A stretch of 64,000 nucleotides of DNA from Serilophus lunatus (lineage: Eukaryota; Chordata; Aves; Passeriformes; Eurylaimidae), in contig VXBA01004184.1 of assembly GCA_013399895.1 (NCBI GenBank), positions 415 through 64,414 on the forward strand, given 5' to 3'. Numbering within the stretch: the stretch's first letter is position 1; the number at the start of each line of letters is the position of its first letter. The translations under genes were made by a program, and so were the position numbers. Positions 48,391 through 58,700 of the stretch are shown here, piece after piece. The notes under the pieces are model-generated. The model searched no databases, had not been told where the DNA came from, and saw nothing but the letters and a program-made list of their open reading frames with translations.

Positions 48391-51300
48391 ATAGGTCGTC
48401 CGCTCTGAAATATAGAACAGCAATGCTTTTACAAGTATGGCCTCATGCATAGATCTCACAGTACAGCAAATACTGACTGCTGTTGAGATGCTGTTTGCTC
48501 CTGTTTTGTAACCAAAAAATGTCAGAGCATGTTCTTCTTACTAAGCTTTTAGCCTTTAATTCAAGGAAGGATTACAGACAAGACAGTTGATTAAACTAAA
48601 CAGCTTCTGTGGCTTCACCCCAACCAGCAGCTAGGCACCACACAGCCACTCACTTAGTTGGTGCCAAAACCAGTACAAGAGCTGTACTAAAGATTTCAAA
48701 GCTGGCATTCTTATACATAGCAAAACTTACTGCCTCTAGAGCCATATGAAGTCAATGTTTTTGTCTTGGAAGAAACAAACTGAAGTCTCCCACTGTTCAT
48801 GTCCTAAATTTAAAAAAACTTAAGCGCTTCTTTTTCTTATTGTGAAGGGCTAATTAGTTGACTTCACAATCCTATCATCATTAAGGAATATGTTTTGTTG
48901 CTTGCACTGAACACTATGAAAACAAAACCAAAGCATACTTTTGCAAGTGAAAATAAGGCTATCTCAGAGAAATAGAACTATAAATAAATATTCATTTACT
49001 ACCATTATACATCAGAGTGCCCTGTTATTGCATCTACTAAACATCTACTGGAGATTGTGAGAGAAGACTTAGCCACTATGACACAAGATCTACCTTACAA
49101 CAGCGTATTTAGTAGTGCAACCCCAAAATGAGCAAGGTACTTTTGATTACTTAAAGATATGTTCTACCATGGACAAAAATTATTATCTGGTTTATGTGTA
49201 AAGTTTATGATGGGTTTCTGAACATCCTCCTCAGTTTGGTCAAAATCTCAGCTCCCGAGTGCTCCCAGTAGGAACAGACGAGTTATCAGCACCTGGACCA
49301 CCACAAACTACCAGCCACCATACAGCACTGGAATAGCAATTCATGATAATGGTGACATGGTTATCCCAAAGTCTTTTCCATGTCCTACCATAAGAGTCTG
49401 GCAAATGATGGTGGGGAGCAGCAGCCACAGTCCATCAGCAGCCCCAAGCAGCAGGGGTGAACCGCTACATTTTGCAAAAATTTCAGCAAGATATAACTTT
49501 CCTTTCCCTTAAAAGAAAAAGATGTTAACAATGGCTTCAACTTTAAATGAGCAAATTGATGCTGCAGTCAAAATTTAGGCTTGAGAGAAAAAAAAAGAAA
49601 AACACAAGGAAAACTGACAAAGAGTCTTGCTTTTACGTGAGTGAGTAGTCATCAGATACAACATTTTTTGGCTCTCCTATGCAGGGAAGGCAAAGACTGG
49701 CATAAGACAGTATTTTACTATTTGGTGGCATTTGAGCAGGTGTGAAACCTGAGTTCTCACCAGAGCTTGAAACTCCAAGGAGTTGAAGGACACATACTGA
49801 GGAGTTGTGTGTTGAGTGCTGCTTTCAGGTTTTAGAGGTATGTCTGATTTTGTTTTCTAGGTGCAGCACACTGTTCCAATTGCCAGCATTGCCTGCAGTG
49901 TCCAGGGGGCTCTGCAAGCACTGAGGCAGTGGGAGGCAGCCAGGAAGCACAGGCTTTGCCATGGCCTCCTCAGTGTGTGTGCACAGAGACACACAGCCAG
50001 TCCCTCCAGTGTCGGTGCTGCAGGAATGCAGAATAGGCTGTAGCACAGAGAGCTCCACCAGCACATTATCTGCTGTGGCTCAGCTCCATGAAGTGCACAG
50101 GAAGGGGAAAGGGGAAACAGTCTCAAGAACCAGGGCTGGTTATTGTGTAAAGTTAGGCACGTAGCTGTCCATGCTAAAAATAAGATTGACATGTTCTGTT
50201 TGACCTCGTAGTTCTGTTTAGGTCAAGATCTGCTGTTGCAATATCACATCTTGCTGTGAGAAAGCCAAGGGAAAAACCACATGGGGCAGAGACACTGCAG
50301 AACTTGAATGCTGCAGGGTAGCCCAGCGTCCCTTCCCCCCATCCCATGTGTGGAAATGGTACTAGCACCTCTCTCACTTTGCCAGAAGGTCTGTCCAACT
50401 GCAGCTGCAGCCAGTAAAGCACAGTCTTTCGGAAGCAGGGGAGATGGAGTTCTTCCCTGACAGGGAAAGGAGGCAGGAGTCCATCAAACCTGTCTGTCAG
50501 CAGCCTGTACCAGGAGCACAGGAAACTCCATCAGGTTTTTTTGTCAGGGCTTTCTTTGGCTGGTAAGCAATCTCCAACAGGACACCAGGCAGAGCTTAGA
50601 AGGGAAAGAAAAGCAATTGTGTAGAACAGAAATCAATCCTATAGATCAGAAAGTGCAAACATCAAACAGGTCTTAGCAAATTCTTCCCTTAGATCTGAAA
50701 AGCTACCTAGAAATTAAAAGAAAAGAAATGAGATCACCCAGGACTGCTGCTGCTGATAGAAGCAACAAGATTGTCCAGATGTGTCCTGAAAACTACTTGA
50801 TTACTTTGTCACAACTTTCAGTAAGGATGAGGAACTCCAGAAGACCAACATTTTAAAGGAATTGGCACATGAAATCTCACACCAGCAACAGGGCTTTTAA
50901 ATAATTCACCCAAAATAAAAATGAGACAGAGACCACCAAAAACAGTCCCTTTCCTAGGACTTGGGAAGAAAGGGAAGGCTTTGGTCAGTAACAGCTCTAC
51001 TATGCTCAGATCTGAAAAAAGTGCAGTTTCACAACTTATCTGAATTATTAAATTATGGAAACAAACAGAAAAGTTAAGTGGTTCTTTGCCTGATATGAAT
51101 ATTTCGCCACACTGGCTACTTTTATTAAGAAAATAACTTTTCCAGCAGCAGTGTGGTAGATGCCAGCGTTAGTAAAAGGCCTTTTGGAGCACAGTGTGAG
51201 CAGCAGGTGCTCTCTGTTCAAGCATCAGCACTCGGGGGTGCTATAGGCCCCCGGACTACTCCCAGAGAGCTGTCAGCAAGGGAGTGAGAACACAGCATCT

Positions 51301-52930
51301 GCACTTGCACCACATGGTGACAGCACTTGCAGAACTGAGGCGGGCCGAGAACTGCAGAGACAGGGGAAAATACCAAGTGATCATTGTCCACGGCAGAGAT
51401 GATAAAACCTGAATGGAAGAAGGGGGCCATGAGGAGCTGCAGCTGAAAGGGTGGCTGATGGGGAGATGAGGTGGAGAGAAGAGAAACATGGGGATCTTGA
51501 TGGAGTGGCGTCCAGGAATCAGAGACTCAAGAGCCTCAATAGGAGACATTTAAGTTCTCCATAGTTAACAGTTTATCCCAGCTTTGTTTAATGGTAGCTA
51601 GTGTTGAGTTTACTTTGACATATCCCAGTGAAATCTGCTGATCACAGCCAGCTGCTTTATGTCTGGTGACACGGCTTGTCCTTCTCTTGAAACCTCAACA
51701 AGCTGAAAGGACATCCTCGTCTGGCAACTACAGCACCAAGGTGTGGATGGGAAGATCACATTGGAGAGGTGCTATATAAGCTGAGCTCCTCCAGGCTTGA
51801 TTTTGACTGCTTGTGGTTTATACCACTGGTGATTTCCTTGACAGAGACACAAGAGCGTGTAAACAACACTTGAAGATGATGCAAAGTTTTCTGTACAGTG
51901 ATGAAACTATCACAAACCCAGAAGCTGCAAGACTTTGAGAACGAAAGTATTAACAAGGACCATGCCGTGAAAATTATGTTGGTTGGAGATCAATGAGCTG
52001 GGCATACTTACATGTCAGTAACTACTTATAAATATCCACCAAGAAGCAGCCACAAGAAAGCCAATAGCAGTCCTTGGAACTTAGAATTATTTAAGGTAAA
52101 CCCTATACTGACTGTACACTGGCAAGGAATTATTCTCAAATAATTGTGATGCGCAGACACACAATGCAGAAGTACTCCTGAAGCTGCTCTAAGATGACCT
52201 GGAAAGTGGGAAGGGGAAATATATTTGTCTAAGGAAGCAATTCAAGGTACTAATATCAGTACTTTTAAGCTTATTATCAACTCCTCTGACCTATTCTGGT
52301 AAGTGGGCTTCAATAGGCAGCCAAGGAGCAGCCACTGGTCAGCAAGTGCCAGCAGGTGCCTGCAGCTGCAGGGCAGCCACAAAGTCAGCAGGTCAAAGGA
52401 TCACAATGTCACATTTTCTCAGAATTGCTGGCTGATGAGCTATAGAAAACAAGACAATTATTCTGATTCAGAATGAAACTCCTTTATAAAAATCACAAAA
52501 CTGCCTGGAAACCACAGTCCTCGTTTCTCCAACAGCTTTGGGACTGGGAGCCTGTCAGGACTGCTCAGCAGTGAGACAGCTCCAGTGCAAGCAGAAGCGG
52601 CAGTCTGGAAGGTAGAAAAGAGAACTCGGGACCTTCCAGGGCAATGGGTCCCTTCTAAGTGATGTGCACAGTCTGTTGGGCAAGGAAGGTCAGTGGGCTT
52701 TGCCCAGCAAAACACCAGTCAATGGAAAGCAAAGCAAAAGGAAAAGACCTCAAGCCATTCCATTGCTGGAGGAAATGCTGCAGGGATGCACAGCAGACAA
52801 GTATTTCACCTCACTGCGGGGGTACTGCAGGCTCCTCAGAAAACAGGAGGTGTACAAGCCACGCCAGTGGTGACAGAGGAAGCACAGCCCTGGGGAAATG
52901 TGTTCAGGAGGGGCGGGGGTGCTTCGTCGG
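48391..52930. other. Intergenic sequence between receptor copies
   Basis: About 4.5 kb of mostly AT-rich sequence. No further receptor remnant, gene or repeat family was recognised. Confidence 0.45.
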
Positions 52931-52984
52931 GGGTGCTGTCACAGCCACCAGAGATTGGTTATCAAAGGACACCTGGCTGGCCAT

Positions 52985-53074
52985 GTGCAAGAAGCACTGC
53001 TCACCGTGTCTGCACAGCGCACCACAGCTGGTCTGGACGAACACTGACCCCATCCAAGGAGACCAAGCAAGCAG
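52985..53074 (+). other. Possible non-coding 5' exon of the 54.5-kb receptor
   Basis: Ends at donor CAAGCAAGCAG/GTAATT. From GTGTCT onward it resembles the stretch ending at 44685 that precedes the other intact receptor, so the two may be duplicated leader exons. The start is not known. Confidence 0.35.
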
Positions 53075-54452
53075 GTAATTTCTCTTGGCTGTTTACTGAT
53101 GTGCTTATTCGACTTCTGCAAGACATTGCCTTTCCTCAGCCATGGTGAGACACCAAAATGGTAGTGGAGATACAGAGAGGGCTGGAGCAGGTGTATTTTC
53201 AAAGGTTCGTTTTGGCTACATTCAACATGATTTGGATGCTTACAGGCTGTCCCAGCCTTTGCTAGGTCTCCTTAGCAAAGGGAGACTTTGTCTTTTATAT
53301 GATCTACCTTTATATCTTATGGTCTCATGACTCATTTCTCATGTCCAAAGGACAGAGCTGCTGCAGGTATCTGCTGCACCACGTTCTCTCACCTCCGAAG
53401 AGGTGTCCTGGTATGCAATTTTCAGAACTAACCAAGGGCTGTAGATGCATGTAGATGCAGCAGCACTGCCCTATGGTTTGCTTGCTGGAGATGATTTTGA
53501 GCCCCACGAGCCTGCAGCCATGGAGCCATGTTCCCCTTGCAGGTAAAATCCAAAGACATGCTAGACGTCCTGAGTCTTTTCTGTCCATGGAGAGTTGCAC
53601 TTGAAATGCGTTCCTGCATTAACTCCTCCAAAGAAGGAGGGAAAACTGCAATATTGCACTTAGATCCAAGGTGACAAAATCCCCCCCAAGACCAAACACA
53701 GCTCATCTCTTTCACATGGCTGTAGATCACACGTCTTACAATGGCAAGAAAAGTGGGCTTTTTTGCTTTGGAATTGTGGCAGATTGTTGTAATTCTTCTG
53801 AGATGAAGACCCAACTTTGATGATACTTGAAAGGCAGCAAGCAGACTCTAATACTCTGATTCTTGCTGCAGACCACTAAACTCTACCTCTGAGTAAAGGA
53901 TTCAATGGCAGCTAAAATTCATGAGGGATATACTAATAATTGCTCTTATTATTAAGGAGAAGTGAAGCAGAGACAGGTCAGGACTGAAGGAGAGGACAGT
54001 TGTCCTTTTGCCACACATCTCTGGAATATTTTGAGCTGTGAGGGTGCTGACTGTCTTCAACTTAGCACTGCTACAAGGGGAGGGATGACAGCTGGGTTTA
54101 GGCGTCCCCTTTTCATTATCAGTTGTTTGTTATCAGCTCACGTAATTCCTAGCAGCAGGTTAGTTGCTGCTGCCTGATCCAAGTCTGATCCAAAATAGAG
54201 GCCCTGTCTCCTTCCAGGAGCAGACTTCTTGGACAGGATCCAGGAAGAACCTATCCTTTTCTCTCCTTCTCAACTCATCTGGCTTGTGTTCCTGTCCGTC
54301 TTCTTCCCAGCAGATACCCTACAGCCAACTTTGCACAGTCATCTCCTCAGCTAGGTTTTCATGGTTAGTAAAGCCCTGAACTCTCTGAATTAGAATTAAT
54401 CATCAATTCCGTCCAGAGCCTCACTTCTAAAAGGTTTCATCTGCTTTTACAG
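53075..54452 (+). other. Putative 5' UTR intron of the 54.5-kb receptor
   Basis: About 1.4 kb from the GTAATT donor to the acceptor CATCTGCTTTTACAG at 54452. Contains no recognisable gene or repeat. Confidence 0.35.
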
Positions 54453-54478
54453 GAACTGTGCCTTTTAATATCCGTAAA

Positions 54479-55441
54479 ATGAACCACAGCAACTGCAATA
54501 TCACAGTCTATGAAAATTTTTCACTTGTCCAGCTCTGTGTTTACATCCCAGTTTTGGTTTTTGGCATTTTGCTGAATGTGTTGGCGCTGTGGGTGTTCTG
54601 CTGCAAACTTGGCAAATGGACAGAAACCAGAGTATACATGGTCAACTTGGCTGTGGCTGACTGCTTGCTGCTCTTCACCTTGCCTTTTAAAACTTTATCC
54701 CAGTTCCAGCAGCTGAAGGTAGATGGATGGTGCCTGGCTCTGGAAGGTGGCTATTTCATAAACCGCTTTATGAGTATTGGTATCATCACCATTGTAGCAG
54801 TTGATAGGTACCTTGCAATCAAGTACCCTTTGAAAGCCAAAACACTGAGGTCACCACTAAAGGCAGCTTTTGCCTCAGGAATTCTTTGGATAGTCATCAT
54901 CTGCGAGATGACCCTCATTAAAAAGTTAGAGGATAGAAGACAAGATTACTTTTGCTTTGAAAAATCTTCTGAGAAGCCCTCGGTGGTCATACTGTGTGTC
55001 ATTATTGTAGGGTTTTTCATACCATTGGTCATCGTGAGTTATTGCTCCATACAAGTCATTGCAGAACTCACAAGAAAGAAGAATGAAAACTGTCACAAGG
55101 AAAAGTTAATTAGGAAGGCTGTCTACATTGTGTCTGCAAACATGGCTGTGTTCATCATATGTTTTTTACCTCTTCATCTTGGGCATCTCCTTCGCTTTAT
55201 AATGGACTCCATCAGAGCCAGCTGCTCTGCAATACAGAGTGTTAACAACTTTGTTCACTTCACCTCAGTCCTTGCAAACACAAACTGCTGCCTGGATGCT
55301 ATTTGTTACTACTTTGTCAACAAGGAATTCAAGGAAGCATCTTCCAAGCTAGCAAAATCCAAATCTGAAGCCAGTGAAGAAGCTGAGATTCAGCTCCAGA
55401 ATCACAGAATCACAGAATTAACTAGGTTGGAAAAGACCTAA
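54479..55441 (+). CDS. GPR35: GPR35-like G protein-coupled receptor with a CR1-derived C-terminal tail
   Basis: A single coding exon of 320 residues starting at AAAATGA, 26 bases after an acceptor. Upstream in-frame codons contain no ATG. Two glycosylation sequons (NHS, NIT) precede TM1. Seven transmembrane segments, WTETRVYMVNLAVAD in loop 1, VDRY (109-111), LRSPLKAA in loop 2 and NCCLDAICYYFVNKEFKEAS after TM7 are typical of GPR35. Tyr92 and Arg96 match human Tyr3.32 and Arg3.36, which are needed for agonist binding; the human TM4 arginine is not conserved here. Residues 308-320 and the TAA stop are encoded by the 3' end of a reverse-oriented CR1 element, so the original tail end was replaced. 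Helix 8 and the proximal tail are untouched, so the receptor is probably functional. Confidence 0.88.
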   Translation: MNHSNCNITVYENFSLVQLCVYIPVLVFGILLNVLALWVFCCKLGKWTETRVYMVNLAVADCLLLFTLPFKTLSQFQQLKVDGWCLALEGGYFINRFMSIGIITIVAVDRYLAIKYPLKAKTLRSPLKAAFASGILWIVIICEMTLIKKLEDRRQDYFCFEKSSEKPSVVILCVIIVGFFIPLVIVSYCSIQVIAELTRKKNENCHKEKLIRKAVYIVSANMAVFIICFLPLHLGHLLRFIMDSIRASCSAIQSVNNFVHFTSVLANTNCCLDAICYYFVNKEFKEASSKLAKSKSEASEEAEIQLQNHRITELTRLEKT

Positions 55442-55791
55442 CACAACCTTGTCAACTAGACCAGGGCACTAAATGCCGCATCCCGTCTCTTCTTAAATAC
55501 CTCCAGGAACAGTGACTCCATCACCGCCCTGGGCAGCCAATTCCAATGGCCAATCACTCTCTCTGTAAAGAACTTCTTCCTAACGTTCAACCTAAACCTC
55601 CGCTGATCCAGCTTAAGACTGTGTGTTCTTGTCCTGCTGCTGGTGCCTGGGAGAAGAGACCAACTCCCACCTGGCTACAACCTCCTTTCAGGGAGTTTTA
55701 AAGAGTGATAAGGTCTCTCCTGAGCCTTCTCTTCTCCAGGCTAAACAGCCCCAGCTCCTTCAGCTGCTCCCCGTCGGACTTGTGCTCCCAC
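55399..55791 (-). repeat. CR1 LINE insertion forming the end of the receptor coding sequence
   Basis: Starts with GAATCACAGAATCACAGAAT, the reverse complement of CR1 terminal octamers. It continues through GGTTGGAAAAGACCT, CAACTAGACCAGGGCACTAA, CCTCCAGGAACAGTGACTCC, GTAAAGAACTTCTTCCTAAC and CTTCTCTTCCAGGC-like stretches to CAGCTGCTCCCCGTCGGAC, all typical of CR1 in minus orientation. Relatively well preserved, hence probably fairly young. Its first 43 bases are read as receptor codons and stop. Confidence 0.9.
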
Positions 55792-58700
55792 ATATAACAT
55801 GAGTGCAAAACACATGCAGCACATTTTACACGTGCTGTGTTCAAGTTCACGTAGGACTTAATAGCAGGCTTTTGCACTTGCTTTTTGCGAGAGTGGGACA
55901 TTCGGCTAATGGGAAACATTTTAGATACATGAAAATTAGCTCTGATTCAGACAACCACAGTAGTCTAGACACTGATGTAATGATCTAGCTTGCCACTGAT
56001 AATTCTCTGCCTTATGGAAATTTGAGCAAAATAATAGCTTTCCTCTGCAAACAATCCCCTGTCTTTCATTTTTCCTAGGAAGCCCAAAACAAATGCAGGC
56101 AGTTGTAAAGGATTGGGTTTTGTCCCTCATCCCCACCTTGGATCAGTTTTTATGTAGCTGTGACAAAAACAGAGGCTATTCCAAAAAAAAAAAAAAAAAG
56201 AAAAAAAATTTAAAAATTCTGGGAGAAACCACTGAAGAAAAAGAAAGGAGGGTGTTTCTATAACTCACAAACATTTTTGGTTTTATGGCGATGTAACAGC
56301 TGGTCAGCATTGCAATACAAGGTCAGAAGAGATTGCAATTGCTGATATTGGGGAAAAACTTTACATCAAAAATGTTTGAGTCAAATGGCATTAAAACTAC
56401 TGTCCAAAGAGTTGGTACAGGGCAGTGGGAATAAGGACTCTGTATTAGGACTCTATTCAACTTTATAATGTAAAGGACTGTCTAAAGAAACTGGCAGCAA
56501 GATGTTCCAAATAAATTGATCTAAATAAAGTTGTGTCAGTAGCACAGAATTCAGTTTCTTAATGAGTTAAATGGAAAAGGTGGGAGATTGGATGTACAGG
56601 ACTTGCTCTGCTGTTTGCCCCAAGAAGGACAGCTCATCTTGCTGTCCAAGCAAAGGGCAGCAGGTCTGAGCTGCAACTGAGATTGGGATTTCTAAAGGCA
56701 GAGCAGTGCATGGCAAATAGCTTAGTAGGTGAAACCACTAACAGCCCTCAGATCGCATGCCCTGGGATGGGATGCACCAGGCATACACCTCCACTCACAC
56801 CTTCTAACCACAGGCTGGGCTTCCATCCTCCTGTATGTGCTGAGCCAAACCCTGCTGCCACCTAAGCAGCCTTACAGCCCCCCACACCCAGCTTGGCCTT
56901 TGCATCTCCTCCTACTCAAGGCACACGCCTAAAGGAGGAATCCTCTCAAGGAGAGCCCCTGCTGCAGACAATCAATAAGCAGAGCCCTCCATCCACCCAG
57001 GCAGTGGCAAAACCCTGACAGTTTCCTGAGGGGACATTGGCTTCTCACCACACTTGGCAGAGTTTCAGGTAGAAATGGGGATATATGCTCTGTAATCACC
57101 AAAATCTGAAAGCATAATCTCTCCTTTGCTTACACAGTGGCGAGGGAGAAAAGGAGAGGCTCTGCCTGAAAAAAAAAACAAAACCAAACCCCCCAAAAAA
57201 CAATTCCTTTTAAGGAAGTTGGTTTCTCCCCTTTTCTACACTTGCATTTTCTTTGAAAAGATCAATGCAGCCATGAAGGGCACTGTGCATGCAGAGATGG
57301 GTTATCTTCTGGCTCAGCTCAAGGTGTAGCAAGTCCCTGACAAGGACTTCACACAGCTCAGCCTAGCACAGCAGGGCTGACATCTTGCTTTCCCCAGCCC
57401 TGTGTGCTCATGGGTGTCCAGCATCACTGTAGAAACATAGGCACCTTTGTGGCTGTAATTTGATGAACTGTGCCCCAACAGGGCTAAATATATGTTTAAG
57501 ATCCCCTCCCCAGTATAGCATTTGTGTGGTGAGAGCACAGGGATTTGAGAGATTACCTAACTGCCTGTCTCACCAACACAGATGTGAGCTCTTCAAAGGT
57601 AAAAGCTCTGCGCAAACTAAGCTGCTATTTTAGATGGGCAGGAAAAAAAACACTTCTGACTCTAGTAACCGCTAATTTAAAGGGTGGGGGGGTTACAAAG
57701 CAGCCTACAAACAAAACATTCTGTCAAGCCACCTAACCTCTAGTAACGCCTCTTCCTCCAGCAGCCATTTGCTTACAAATACACACCATGAATGCTTGGC
57801 TTAACACAGTCAAACTTCCTCACTACAGAAACATCACATCAGAGTCTCTGTAGTCCTGCAAGTCATCAGGTGCTTGTTGAGGTTTAGAGCTGGCTGGAGT
57901 CTTGGAGGGGCTGTGCAGGAGACAGTCGGGTGGTGCCAGTGCAAGATGATGCTGGGCAGGGAGTGCCTGGATGGTCCTCACTGCCACCACCAGCCTCCAC
58001 AGCAACCCTGAGCCTGGACCACCACCACTACTCCTGATGCAGCTGGTTACCAAGGGCAAAGAGGCAGGACAGCTTGTTCTACCCTCAGAAAAGGAGTGTG
58101 ATAAACTATCCCTTTGACATTGGATTGAAACTTCTGTTCTTCACTGTTCCGGCAGAACAGTGCTGGGGCTGAAAGATGGGGCACACAGAACAAGAAACCC
58201 TCTCAGGCTCCCCAGCTGGAAAACTGGTTTATAGTTTTCTGTTTATTCGCCATTTTTTGCTTCTCCCACCTGGAGCTTTTGGGCTGATTTAGTAGAAATA
58301 GCACACCCTAAATTCATAACCCATTTGACCAAGCTCTCCCACATCATACAAGTAACTAAGGGATGAATTAAGCAGTGAGGAGGGAGCAGTGATCTACAGT
58401 AGTAGAAATTTCTGGTGGGTTCAGTAACCTTTGGGTGACAAGGGGGACCCAAGCACTTGCCAATAAGATTCTGATTCTACCACCATTGCCTGGAAGACAG
58501 ACAGCGCTCACCCCACTCACAGACAGGCCATAACTATCCAAGAGGAACAGGCCTTGCCTGGCTTGCTTTTATCTTGCTGCTAAACCCCAACTATCTCACC
58601 ACACTTGCTAAGCTTTTGAATATGTGCAACGGAGTCTGTCTATTGGACTTCTTGTATTTCTCTGGAGTCAAGCCTGGACAACATCAACCTTTCCAAGAGA

